A stretch of 60,852 nucleotides of DNA. It comes from Fibrobacter sp. UWT2 (lineage in GTDB: Bacteria > Fibrobacterota > Fibrobacteria > Fibrobacterales > Fibrobacteraceae). Position numbers and translations under genes: made by a program. The notes under the pieces were generated by a model. That model made no database searches and was not told the origin of the DNA. It saw nothing but the letters and a program-made list of their open reading frames with translations. The stretch is taken from contig NZ_FRBF01000018.1 in NCBI RefSeq assembly GCF_900142545.1, positions 1 through 60,852 on the forward strand, given 5' to 3'. Positions 25,201-33,019 of the stretch are shown piece by piece; the first letter of the stretch is position 1; each line of letters opens with the position of its first letter.

Positions 25201-26133
25201 TTCAGCTTCCTGCACGCCACCACCTTCAAGGTCAGAGAAGGATGCAGCCATGAAGTCCATAGCTTCTGCGCGCAAGTCTGCAGGGTATTTACCCTTGTCA
25301 GCACCGATGATATATTCGTAGTACTTGATTGCAGCGGTTTCGTATTCTGCAATGTTGTAGTAAGATTCTGCCAAGTGGTACATGGCAAGTGCGGCTTCCT
25401 TACCCGTGAGGGATTCGAAACCGGTCACCTTCTTGTACGCCTTGATAGCGTCGCGGAACTTACGGTTCATGAAGTGGTATTCCGCAATACGGAGCCAAGC
25501 CTTCGGAACGAGACCGTTGTTCGGGAAGTCATTGACGAGCTGCATACGGAGCTTGTATGCCTTGTCGTCTTCGCCACTAGCTTCCTGCACGGCGGCAGCC
25601 TGGTAAATCACCGTCGGGGTCTTGTCTTCCTTCGGATACTTGTCGATGTATTCGAGGAAGTAGCCCAAAGACTTCTGGTGGTCAGCCTTCGGAAGCTGGT
25701 CGATGTTGGCGCACTTTGCCGGCTTGTTATCGCGGTCGGCGCACCATGCTACATCTTCTTCGTACTGGGCGTTCTTATCGAGGAAGTGCTTTTCTTCGAG
25801 CTGGAACTGGTAATGACCCAACTGCTGGAGAGCAGAGGCGCAACGCTTGTTCTGCTTGCCCTTACAGTTGTTAACCTGCTTTTCCCACTGACGAATGGCA
25901 TCTTCCATGCCCTTTTCATCGAGGCCGCCGGAACGGCAAGCCTGTTCGGCCTGGTGCTTCAACACCTTGTAAGAGTTAGCGCACTGGGTCTTTTCAGAGC
26001 CCTTCGGCATAGCCTTACACTTGGCCGCCAATTTCTTGGCTTCATTGACTTTGTCTTTACAAGGATCTGACGCTGCAAAGGAGGAGCCTACAAGCGAGCA
26101 GACGATTGCACCAACAAGCAAAAATTTTTTCAT
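22240..26133 (-). CDS. Giant periplasmic TPR scaffold protein
   Basis: A 1297-aa exported protein. The signal peptide MKKFLLVGAIVCSLVGSSFA is clear. From about residue 130 to 1000 it is filled with TPR units of the kind seen in gliding and Tol-Pal proteins, for example YKLRMQLVNDFPNNGLVPKA, ALAMYHLAESYYNIAEYETA and AYLALVKRYPLIDIADKAVF. A coiled coil (about 1210-1250) and an Ala/Pro then Lys-rich tail (KKKAAKKKGKKK) follow. Such proteins are protein-protein scaffolds. It lies between the motor module and the PorV/TPR and OmpA genes on one strand, with hairpins on both sides that may set different expression levels. Confidence 0.85.
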   Translation of the reverse strand: MKKFLLVGAIVCSLVGSSFAASDPCKDKVNEAKKLAAKCKAMPKGSEKTQCANSYKVLKHQAEQACRSGGLDEKGMEDAIRQWEKQVNNCKGKQNKRCASALQQLGHYQFQLEEKHFLDKNAQYEEDVAWCADRDNKPAKCANIDQLPKADHQKSLGYFLEYIDKYPKEDKTPTVIYQAAAVQEASGEDDKAYKLRMQLVNDFPNNGLVPKAWLRIAEYHFMNRKFRDAIKAYKKVTGFESLTGKEAALAMYHLAESYYNIAEYETAAIKYYEYIIGADKGKYPADLRAEAMDFMAASFSDLEGGGVQEAEAFLKDKKVPFKDSVYYRIGMKNKDHDRNEEAVQSFKRLMSINPDYIDAPLADIAMIEILIIQQKFEEAQQHRYTVVKRYDRSSSWYKKNQKYPESVKNAETAIRGAMLDIPQYHHARAAKLTKEGDLEAGKKQYAEAIKAYEAFLKRYAKEPTWDEYKVHINLALVYQEMGQFANAAKMFNWIVDTDTTRYGRRPMGSEALLKKEEAAYNAVLMMDQSRENAKKKKYGDDAVKAYKSEETKAYFDQVNKYMAKFGQNKEAAELAYNAAIVHYDAKQFKVAVGVLRKLKQDFPKHQYILLISRMLAQSLLESGQYDESLTEFEWLYKQYTQVKETRNDSMAKEIEKAIAYVLFQMAEQSVKQGQYQKGAEAYLALVKRYPLIDIADKAVFEAGAAYEKDQQYIKAAETFMILPKQYAKSPLTIKGIVRAGDAHKKAANLKKNDKNYYEQEYREAAQTYLFITNNFPQDSMAFMAIGSAAQVYDTIADKKSAAVTYELAYKRYPKDERTPGYLYSACLSYDEAKMTDEAIRCNKDLVRDYPKSSYALDAAFSIPMAYGNAKKWDIAATEYHNFIKAYGNDDKEKLIAAYIGAARAYMELKEEDKAVEDYRKTLEAYDKYGLQIKNADPGVPAEAAFYLGEYEYHKMDPYVLKGKEKEKAKTIKTLVDILQKAMSQYSKSATYASERWTFKATNKMGMLFVTMAAKIREQELNGKKEEEKFAERIGIVQQLPSYYEQARPIFQKNIDLARDQGFYNQDVIEAEEGYIEMYYQGCAVFVEVADAFANSPLPDSASIVKEYVEYEGMAKEDAVEAVHEDLEAYREELTNRSNGAKELAIPQCATGIKAAAHYGIENQWTEKLFELLKSLDENNETLNTKIEKFDPSTLFSDPAYFKTKARLEQIAKSEVMTPEEQITTYREIIKDAKAENEKLKAELADLQKQLAGGSASTTSSSMNSMDDEPEAAAEPEAAPAPAPKAKKKAAKKKGKKK

Positions 26134-26156
26134 TTTTCTCTTTCCACCTATTAAGA

Positions 26157-26194
26157 TAAAAAAGGGGAAGACCTGGTTGTTTCAAGCCAGGTCT
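26157..26194 (-). terminator. Terminator-like hairpin upstream of the TPR gene
   Basis: Minus-strand arms AGACCTGG and CCAGGTCT with a ten-base loop, then TCCCC and a six-T run. It lies between the PorV/TPR fusion and the giant TPR gene, so it could reduce read-through into the latter. Confidence 0.7.
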
Positions 26195-26207
26195 AACGTC
26201 TTCTTTG

Positions 26208-28472
26208 TTATTCCAATCCGCCGTCGTCGTCGCCGAGATCTAAGTCATCATCCAAGCTTTCGAGTTCCTGAGCAGCTTCGGAGTTGGCAGCACCCTGACC
26301 CATCTTGGTCTTAACAGTTGCGAGGGTGAAGCCTGCGTCATCCAAGATGCGCTTACGGTTGGATTCGAAACGGTCACTCTGAATAGCCTTCTGAGTGAAT
26401 GCGGCGTAGTCTTCGATAGCGGCGTTAGCCTTGTCGAAGCTCGGCTGCAAGGCTTCGCGCTTGCTCTGCACACGGGGCGTGGGGAGCTGACGAGCGAGGT
26501 CAAGAGCCTTCACCTGAACAGAGTCAAATTCGTCCTGCATGGCGTCGAAGGCCTGACGGGCGCTGTCGCGAGCGGCAACGGTCACGACCGGCTGTTCGGT
26601 ACGCTTTTCAGCCTGTTCCAAGGACTTCACTGCATTGTTGTAGTCCTTCTTGATGAAGAAGCAGTAACCCTGAACGAGGTAAGCTTCAGACACGAGGAAG
26701 GATTCAGGCATATTCTTGATAATCCACTGAGCCGGCTTGATGGCTTCATCAGGCTTGTTCACCTTGAGGAAGGACCATGCGATACCGAGCATAGCTTCGT
26801 CGTACACCGGAGAACCGGGCTGGACCTGGCCATACATCTGGGCGGCAGCCGGAATGTCGGCCTTTTCGCCAGAGAAGTAAATGTGGCCGAGCTTCACCTT
26901 GGCAGCGTCCTGCAAGTCGCGTTCAGACTGGTTGGACACCGGCTGTTCGGTAATGTCGCGGAAGCAGTTTTCAGCTTCGTCGAACTTGCCGAGACGGCTG
27001 TAAGCAATACCCATGGTATAGCGGGCGTAGAAGTAGTTGGCGTTACCCGGAAGAATGGCGGCGAGCAGGTCGACAGATTCCTGATAGAGGCCCTGTTCAA
27101 ACTTGATCTGGCCGGCAACGTAGTCAGCGTCAGCCTTCACGTCGCTTTCACCGAACTTCTGAGCAATATTCTGGTACTTGGCCATAGCGTCAATGTACTT
27201 GCCTTCCTTATAGTCGATGTTCATCAACTGGAAGTGATACTTGGCGCGTTGGTCACTCTGCGGATAGCGCTTGATAGCGTCTTCGTACACAGACTTTGCA
27301 GCCTTGTGCATGCGGAGGTTTTCGAAAGACTTTGCCTTATAGAATGCGGCCTGGTCCACAAGGTGGAATGCCGGGTACTTGGTCTGAACCTTACCGAAGG
27401 CATAAGCAGCCTGGAGGAATTCACGATTCAAGTAGAGGCGCATTGCAGCACGGTAATCGTTTTCCGGTTCGATCTTCAAACGACGATAACGTTCTTCACC
27501 GATCTTTTCTTCACGAGTGTCACCGAAGCGGCTGGTGAGCTTGACAGCCCAGATGAAGCCACGGTTCTTCTTGGCGTAAAGGTCATCGTGAGACATTTCG
27601 AGGTCGAGAGCGAGGTAACGGAAGATGCTCACGTCCTTGACGTTAACCGTAGCGCCGGCAACCGGGTAACCTTCCTTCGTGAAGCGGAGGCGGACACCAA
27701 GGTGCGGAGAGAGGTAGTAGGTCAAAGTGAAGCTCATTTCCGGATTCAGACCGTCGCCACCTTCGGAGTCGGAATGGAACACGTCGATGAGAGAAAGTTC
27801 TGCCTTAGCTTCGATTACGCGGTTGAAACCACGCCAGAAGAGGGAGAAGTTCAGGTTAGACGGAATGTTGTAAGCATCGTCGCGGTCGCCACCGAAGAAG
27901 CCCGGAGCAACGAAGCCACCATCATCTTCCATGCTGACGCCCGGCTGGGCGATGTTCTGGAGGGCAACGCCCACCAAGAGGTAACCGAACTTAGAAGAGT
28001 TGAGCGGGTTCCAGCTCAAGCCCACGTCGGAACCGACAGTCACCTGCTTCACATCATCGAACTGGTTGATGTAGAGCACGGACACGTCAATACCCAAGGC
28101 GATGCAGTGCATGAGCCTGTAGGCATAACCGAGCAAGAAGGCGTATTCGCCGTAGGACTTGCCGCCGTCAATGGAAGCACCGTTTTCGAAGAACGAGAAA
28201 CCGAGAGTGTGCTTGTAATCCATCGGGAAGGTCAAGCTAACGTATTCCTGGCTAGCTTCACCGCTAATAGAGCTAAAGAACGCAGCGCTGAATTCCAACT
28301 GGTCAGTTTCGGAAATTCCTGCGGGGTTCACATACATGGCAGTATTGCCACCAAATTCTGCAAACCAGTCATTCTGCTGATACTTGTGCGGAGAATAAGT
28401 GGCTTCTGCAAACAAGGAAGTGCTGGCTACCGTGAGTCCAAGGACTGCTGTTTTAATAACACTAGTACGCAT
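26208..28472 (-). CDS. PorV-like outer-membrane barrel fused to TPR domain
   Basis: A 754-aa exported protein; ATG 28472 is used because AAGGAG lies six bases upstream, with a GTG one codon earlier. After a signal peptide (ending SLFA), residues about 25-330 resemble the PorV/PorQ/UPF0164 barrel: FAEFGGNTAMYVNPAGISE is the diagnostic start, followed by glycine-rich strands. Residues about 345-680 are TPR repeats (AFYKAKSFENLRMHKAAKSV, YTMGIAYSRLGKFDEAENCF). An acidic tail ends it. PorV-type proteins serve type IX secretion; the TPR part would face the periplasm. Nine-base-scale spacing to the OmpA gene shows an operon. Confidence 0.82.
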   Translation of the reverse strand: MRTSVIKTAVLGLTVASTSLFAEATYSPHKYQQNDWFAEFGGNTAMYVNPAGISETDQLEFSAAFFSSISGEASQEYVSLTFPMDYKHTLGFSFFENGASIDGGKSYGEYAFLLGYAYRLMHCIALGIDVSVLYINQFDDVKQVTVGSDVGLSWNPLNSSKFGYLLVGVALQNIAQPGVSMEDDGGFVAPGFFGGDRDDAYNIPSNLNFSLFWRGFNRVIEAKAELSLIDVFHSDSEGGDGLNPEMSFTLTYYLSPHLGVRLRFTKEGYPVAGATVNVKDVSIFRYLALDLEMSHDDLYAKKNRGFIWAVKLTSRFGDTREEKIGEERYRRLKIEPENDYRAAMRLYLNREFLQAAYAFGKVQTKYPAFHLVDQAAFYKAKSFENLRMHKAAKSVYEDAIKRYPQSDQRAKYHFQLMNIDYKEGKYIDAMAKYQNIAQKFGESDVKADADYVAGQIKFEQGLYQESVDLLAAILPGNANYFYARYTMGIAYSRLGKFDEAENCFRDITEQPVSNQSERDLQDAAKVKLGHIYFSGEKADIPAAAQMYGQVQPGSPVYDEAMLGIAWSFLKVNKPDEAIKPAQWIIKNMPESFLVSEAYLVQGYCFFIKKDYNNAVKSLEQAEKRTEQPVVTVAARDSARQAFDAMQDEFDSVQVKALDLARQLPTPRVQSKREALQPSFDKANAAIEDYAAFTQKAIQSDRFESNRKRILDDAGFTLATVKTKMGQGAANSEAAQELESLDDDLDLGDDDGGLE

Positions 28473-28483
28473 CACTTACTCCT

Positions 28484-30001
28484 TTACTTGATATCCGTAC
28501 GGATAAACTCAATACGACGGTTCTGGGCACGGCCTTCAGGGGTCTTGTTCGTGGCAACCGGTTCGGTGTCACCCTTACCGCTCGTAACGATACGGCTTTC
28601 GTTGATGCCCTTTTCCACGAGGAAGTTCTTCACGGAAGCGGCGCGGTCTGCAGAAAGCTGCATGTTCGATTCCTTTCTACCGACGTTGTCAGTGTGACCG
28701 ACAATTTCGAAGGTTGCTTCGGTGAAGGTTTCCATAATGTCCACAACCTTCATGAGGGAAACGTAGGAATCCTGAGTAATCGTAGCCTTACCGGATTCGA
28801 AGTTCACGCCTTCCAACACGAAGACTTTCTTAGGCGGCTGCGGGACTTCGTCCGGGCAACCATCTTCATCCTTATAGCTGTTGAGAGTTTCTGCCTGTTC
28901 CGGGCAGAGGTCAACGCCCTTACAAATGTGAGCGAAGGTAGCAAGCATACCCTTAGCTTCAACCCACGGGTCGCAGAGACCGTCGCGGTCGTTGTCAGCA
29001 TCCGGGCAGCCATCGTCGTCCTGGTAGCCGTCGAAGTCTTCAGCTTCTTCGGGGCAGTTGTCGAGGCCGGTGCAAACGCTTGCATACTTGTCGGAAACAC
29101 CTTCTTCAGAAACCCACGGATCGCAGAGGCCATCGCCATCGGTATCCGGATTGCGAGTTTCTTCAACGGCTTCTTCTTCCTTCACCAGTTCAGCGGCGGT
29201 CAGACCGATGTCTGCCTTGCCCTTACCGCGCTTGAGCATCGGCGAGGTGGACTGGCAGTAGAAGTTCGGCTGAGAAAGAGAGTGGTTGATGAACTTCGGA
29301 TCCAAAGAAACGTTCGTGCGGTTCACCTTGATGAACTGGTTGAACGGATAGTAGTTCTTGTAGATGTTGTTGTATTCCACCTTGGTCTGGCCGGCAGCGG
29401 GGTCGGCGAACACACCGTAGTAGTGGTTTTCCATGAAGATGTTGTTACGGGCGGTCACGTTGGTCGGGCCCTTCAAGGCGAGGCCAGAGTAACCGTTACG
29501 GAGCACGACGTTGTGTTCGATGAAGGCATCGAGGGACTTAGCACCCCAAGCGAGGATGCCGGACCAGCGGTTGCCGTACACCACGTTGTTGCGGAGATGC
29601 GGGAGCGAGATGAACGCACCGATACCCGTGGCATGGTTGTCGAGCACATAGCAGTGGTGAATGTAAGGGGCAGCGTTTTCGCAAAGGATACCTTCAAGAC
29701 CGTTCTTCACAGTGAAGTGCGACATTTCGGCGCCCGAAGTACCCATGACGGTCGGACCTCTACGGCCACCATCGATGATGGTCGTGTGGGGATCCTCGCC
29801 CTTAAGTACAACACCCATGATCAGGGTGATGTTTTCGTTATAAGTTCCGCGTTTGACAAGGATGGTATCCCCGGCGTCCGCATTACCGAGAGCATCTGCA
29901 ATCTTCTGATAGTCGCCAGGAACATTGATATTCTTTGCCATGGCGGTTCCAGAAAGAAGCATCGCCCCGGCCGTGATTAAGACCAGTTTCTTTAGGGTCA
30001 T
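28484..30001 (-). CDS. OmpA-family protein with beta-helix and thrombospondin type 3 repeats
   Basis: A 505-aa exported protein from ATG 30001; a TTG 18 bases upstream is the alternative. A signal peptide (LITAGAMLLSGTAMA) leads into a right-handed beta-helix domain (about 25-230, with VPGDYQKIADALGNADAGDTILV and PYIHHCYVLDNHATGIGAF). Calcium-binding TSP3-type repeats follow (about 285-375: DTDGDGLCDPW, DFDGYQDDDGCPD, DNDRDGLCDPW). The OmpA C-terminal domain (about 390-500) has VNFESGKATIT, VGHTDNVG and RAQNRRIEFI, which bind peptidoglycan in this family. First gene of the PorV/TPR-TPR-motor run. Likely a surface or anchor protein; carbohydrate contact via the beta-helix is an inference. Confidence 0.87.
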   Translation of the reverse strand: MTLKKLVLITAGAMLLSGTAMAKNINVPGDYQKIADALGNADAGDTILVKRGTYNENITLIMGVVLKGEDPHTTIIDGGRRGPTVMGTSGAEMSHFTVKNGLEGILCENAAPYIHHCYVLDNHATGIGAFISLPHLRNNVVYGNRWSGILAWGAKSLDAFIEHNVVLRNGYSGLALKGPTNVTARNNIFMENHYYGVFADPAAGQTKVEYNNIYKNYYPFNQFIKVNRTNVSLDPKFINHSLSQPNFYCQSTSPMLKRGKGKADIGLTAAELVKEEEAVEETRNPDTDGDGLCDPWVSEEGVSDKYASVCTGLDNCPEEAEDFDGYQDDDGCPDADNDRDGLCDPWVEAKGMLATFAHICKGVDLCPEQAETLNSYKDEDGCPDEVPQPPKKVFVLEGVNFESGKATITQDSYVSLMKVVDIMETFTEATFEIVGHTDNVGRKESNMQLSADRAASVKNFLVEKGINESRIVTSGKGDTEPVATNKTPEGRAQNRRIEFIRTDIK

Positions 30002-30196
30002 ACTGCTACGTTTCTCCAATCATAGAACACTTTGAAATTAAAACCTATACACCCGCCAAAACGGCGAATGCAAAATTCAAGTGGGAATATACCTCTAAAA
30101 ACGGCATTAGTCAAACGCTTTTCGCAAAAAATGCCTAAATAATTGAGAAAATGTCGATAAAATCGTTTCATCGAGGTATATCTAACCCGTTCAAGG

Positions 30197-30397
30197 TCAA
30201 TCGGCGGATGCCGGTTCGGCCTTTTCCTCTTCCTTTTTCGCGCCTTGAATAGACACGCGAATCTCTTGGCAGGTCTTCTTGATGTCCTGCAAAACCTTAC
30301 GGGCACGGGTTCCCGCAGACTTGTTACCGCGCTCGAACTTTTCGTACTCGCGCTTGAAGTTCTCGACTTCCAGTTCAAGATCGTTCACTAAGCTCAT
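30197..30397 (-). CDS. Histone H1-like Hc1 family protein
   Basis: A 66-aa protein, ATG 30397 with GGAG seven bases upstream. The pattern MSLVNDLELEVENFKREYEKFERGNKSAGTRARKVLQDIKK, helix then KGNKxAGxRxRK then helix, matches the Hc1 family known from Chlamydia and Bacteroidota. The end is Lys/Glu-rich. Members bind DNA or chromosome-associated targets non-specifically. It stands alone, with the OmpA gene downstream. Confidence 0.75.
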   Translation of the reverse strand: MSLVNDLELEVENFKREYEKFERGNKSAGTRARKVLQDIKKTCQEIRVSIQGAKKEEEKAEPASAD

Positions 30398-30523
30398 AAG
30401 CAAACTCCATATAAAGATATGCAGTATGGAAAATAAATTAAAGTTATTCCTAAAATTTAGCCGATTTGTAAAAAATTGTTCAAAAAACGTCAAAAAACGC
30501 ATTTTTTTTCATTTTTTAACATT

Positions 30524-31318
30524 CTATTCACCACGAACTAACGCCCAGAGGGACTCCAAGGAGGCTTTTCCCCTGTTTCCGATATCTTCGGAGAAGTCAT
30601 TTACGAACATTCGAATGTGCGCTTCCATGACATTCGGGTCATCAATTTGAGCCAATTTGTCGATAAAAGGCGTCACCAAAGTTTCGCGTTTTCGGGCAAT
30701 TTCCAAACTTTTCCGAATTTCTGCCTCGACCTTGCAAATCACATTTTCGCCGAGGGAACGCTTCGCCACAGCAATACCTAATGGTATGGGAGTTCCCGTA
30801 TTTTCTTCCCAGAAAGCGCCCAGATCTTGCAGCAAATAAAGGCCATCGCGTTTCCAGGTAAAGCGGTGTTCGTGTATTACAACGCCTTGTACAGCCTCCT
30901 TGGAACGCAGGGAACGGTACACCTGATCGAACAGGGCGTATTCGATTTTCTGCTCGGATTGACCCGTTTTTTTATGCCAGAACTTGAATAAAAGGGCCGC
31001 AGTCGTGTCCGCGCCGGGCAAAACGACCGGTTTTTCGGGGCAAAAAGCGCTGCCTACAGACGAAAGCAATAACGGACCGCAACCATACCCGATAGCGCCA
31101 CCACAGCCAAGGCAGGCGTATTCTGCCTCGATTTTGGGGTACACCTGGGCGCTCACCTTGGCTACATCGAGTTCGCCACGACGCACCATTTCGTTGAGGG
31201 TCTGCACATCTGCAAAATGGACATCCCATTCAAAAGGTGATTTTTCGAGGCCCTGAACGAGGGCTTCATAAATATAGGTGTCGTTAGGACAGGTGGAAAT
31301 TCCGAGGGAAAGGTGCAT
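30524..31318 (-). CDS. mqnD: 1,4-dihydroxy-6-naphthoate synthase
   Basis: Futalosine-pathway enzyme (264 aa) making 1,4-dihydroxy-6-naphthoate from cyclic dehypoxanthinyl futalosine. It begins MHLSLGISTCPNDTYIYEAL, with the CPNDT motif of MqnD. The periplasmic-binding-protein-like fold is seen in LDVAKVSAQVYP, GCGPLLLSS and VVIHEHRFTW (catalytic His region, about 147-156). mqnB lies upstream on the same strand. Confidence 0.93.
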   Translation of the reverse strand: MHLSLGISTCPNDTYIYEALVQGLEKSPFEWDVHFADVQTLNEMVRRGELDVAKVSAQVYPKIEAEYACLGCGGAIGYGCGPLLLSSVGSAFCPEKPVVLPGADTTAALLFKFWHKKTGQSEQKIEYALFDQVYRSLRSKEAVQGVVIHEHRFTWKRDGLYLLQDLGAFWEENTGTPIPLGIAVAKRSLGENVICKVEAEIRKSLEIARKRETLVTPFIDKLAQIDDPNVMEAHIRMFVNDFSEDIGNRGKASLESLWALVRGE

Positions 31319-31368
31319 AAAGGTATGAGGTCGGGCCTATGGCCCTTTGAGGTTTGAGGTGTCAAAAC

Positions 31369-32055
31369 TTAGATTACTTCGAGAAAAACGGCTTGGCGGA
31401 GGGCGGCGAGTGCTTCGTTAAATTTCCAAGAAGCACGATCGCGAGTGGAGGCAATATTGCTTACAGCTCGAATTTCAAAGACTGGCGTATTGTGGGCAAT
31501 ACAGGCCGAAATTCCTGCAGCACCTTCCATGTTTTCGATATCGGCATCGAACATTTTGGATCTCGCGTACCCCATTTCTTCGGTACCCGTACAGCAATTG
31601 ACCGTGAGGCCTACGGCAGATTTCAGCTTCTGCAAATGCAACGGAGCGTGTTCAACAGCCGTTGCGCGCACAGAACTGGGGAACGGAGAAAAAGAGCCGT
31701 CTTTTTCCTGATAGCCCATATCCCCCACGCATTCCGAATCGATGCGCACGACATCAAGTACATTGATTCCACGACCGGGATAGGCTCCACAGACGCCGAG
31801 AATGAACACCGCAGAAATACGGATTCCTTGTTGTTTTGCAGAAGAAATCAGATAGGTTAAATTCGTCGCAAAGCTTACGATTCCAAGCCCCAGAACGCAA
31901 GCGTAGCCGCGGTTTCCCGAGAGTTCAATTAATTTATCTGAAGTAACATCATCGGCAGAACCGGCGTATTCCGGAAATATCGAGGCGAATTCAGCAGGGG
32001 TTGCAAACGCAAACAAATGATTCTTATTCGGGAAGTTTTTGTCTGCATCAGCCAT
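31369..32055 (-). CDS. mqnB: Futalosine hydrolase
   Basis: Nucleosidase of the PNP/MTAN fold, 228 aa, that removes hypoxanthine from futalosine. Segments ILGVCGAYPGRGINVLDVVRID (about 85-106) and FDADIENMEGAAGISAC (about 168-184, with catalytic Glu and the MEGAA motif), then RAVSNIASTRDRASW, fit MqnB. Together with mqnD it marks the futalosine route; mqnA, mqnC and mqnE are not in the window. The pfkB gene ends two to three bases upstream. Confidence 0.9.
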   Translation of the reverse strand: MADADKNFPNKNHLFAFATPAEFASIFPEYAGSADDVTSDKLIELSGNRGYACVLGLGIVSFATNLTYLISSAKQQGIRISAVFILGVCGAYPGRGINVLDVVRIDSECVGDMGYQEKDGSFSPFPSSVRATAVEHAPLHLQKLKSAVGLTVNCCTGTEEMGYARSKMFDADIENMEGAAGISACIAHNTPVFEIRAVSNIASTRDRASWKFNEALAALRQAVFLEVI

Positions 32056-32058
32056 CGC

Positions 32059-33015
32059 TTACTCCAGTTTTTCTACTGCATCGGCTATAGCCGTTTCAAG
32101 TTCTGCAACGCGTTCCACCTTGATATTGCAGGGGCGTTCCACCTCGCAGCGGGCAGAAGCGACAGCCGTTGCCTTCACGAGGCATTGTTCAAAATCGAGG
32201 CCCATAGTATCGGCGTATAACCAACCCGCAAAGAAGGAATCGCCAGCACCGATGCGGTTATTGACTTGGACCGTAGGCGGCAAGAGCTGCACGCCCTGGA
32301 ATTTCTTTTCGACCAGGCGGAAGGCCCTGACCGGAGATTCTTCGTCGGTAACCACCAGGTTCTTGATAGGCAGCCTTTCCAGCACAGCCGTCGCCGTCAT
32401 TTTCCAGAACTGCGGACTCGACATGACCTGGGGAATTCCAAGTCGAGAAAGAAGCTTGCAGTATTCCTTGAGGTTGATCTTCAGGAGTTCCACACCCTTT
32501 TCAAGCCAGGTATCCACATCTTCGATGGCATCCACGTAGATTTTCTTGCCAGCAAAGTCCAGCGCATTCAGCTGTTCGACATTGAAACCCTGCGGGAAGG
32601 TTCCACACAAGGCGACCCGTTGCGTCGAGCTCCAGTAGTCGTTAATTGTCTGAAGAAAATCTTCGTTTTCGTATTCCGTAAGGTCCGGCGAGGGCTCGAT
32701 GAGTTCCGTAGATTCGCCTTCGCTTACGATAGTCGTACAAATGCGGGTAGGTTCCTTAATCCATACGGGCGCCTGCTGTATTCCGTAGCCGGAAATTTCA
32801 TCGAAGATGTTTGTGCCGTGTTCCGAGCCCAAGAAATGCATCATCAGCGGCGTACCACCCAAAAGGTGCAGTACGAGACCGCAGTTGATGCCCTTGCCCG
32901 AGGCATATTCTTCGATCTTTCCGATACGGTGAACCTCGCCAGGCGTAAACTTGTCCACGTAGAACAAGCGTTGCCAAGCGGGATTGAGCCCGAGAATTAG
33001 GATTTCCTGCGACAT
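32059..33015 (-). CDS. PfkB-family sugar kinase (1-phosphofructokinase-like)
   Basis: Carbohydrate kinase of 318 aa. It starts ILGLNPAWQRLFYVDKFTPGEVHR and has the first PfkB pattern in EYASGKGINCGLVLHLLGG (about 36-54) and the anion-hole motif NRIGAGDSFFAGWLYA (about 251-266) with catalytic Asp. This layout is nearest to 1-phosphofructokinase and tagatose-6-phosphate kinase, but the exact sugar cannot be told. It lies between tyrS and mqnB with gaps of only a few bases. Confidence 0.8.
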   Translation of the reverse strand: MSQEILILGLNPAWQRLFYVDKFTPGEVHRIGKIEEYASGKGINCGLVLHLLGGTPLMMHFLGSEHGTNIFDEISGYGIQQAPVWIKEPTRICTTIVSEGESTELIEPSPDLTEYENEDFLQTINDYWSSTQRVALCGTFPQGFNVEQLNALDFAGKKIYVDAIEDVDTWLEKGVELLKINLKEYCKLLSRLGIPQVMSSPQFWKMTATAVLERLPIKNLVVTDEESPVRAFRLVEKKFQGVQLLPPTVQVNNRIGAGDSFFAGWLYADTMGLDFEQCLVKATAVASARCEVERPCNIKVERVAELETAIADAVEKLE

Positions 33016-33019
33016 GATC

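Noticed and set aside
22228-26070. A 1280-codon open frame on the plus strand
   Set aside because: It is antisense to the giant TPR gene, whose signal peptide, repeats and codon use are convincing. The antisense frame is open only because of the Lys/Glu/Ala-rich codons opposite.
29998-30378. A 126-codon minus-strand frame overlapping the Hc1-like gene
   Set aside because: It is out of frame with the Hc1-like gene and has no domain; its start region is explained by that gene.
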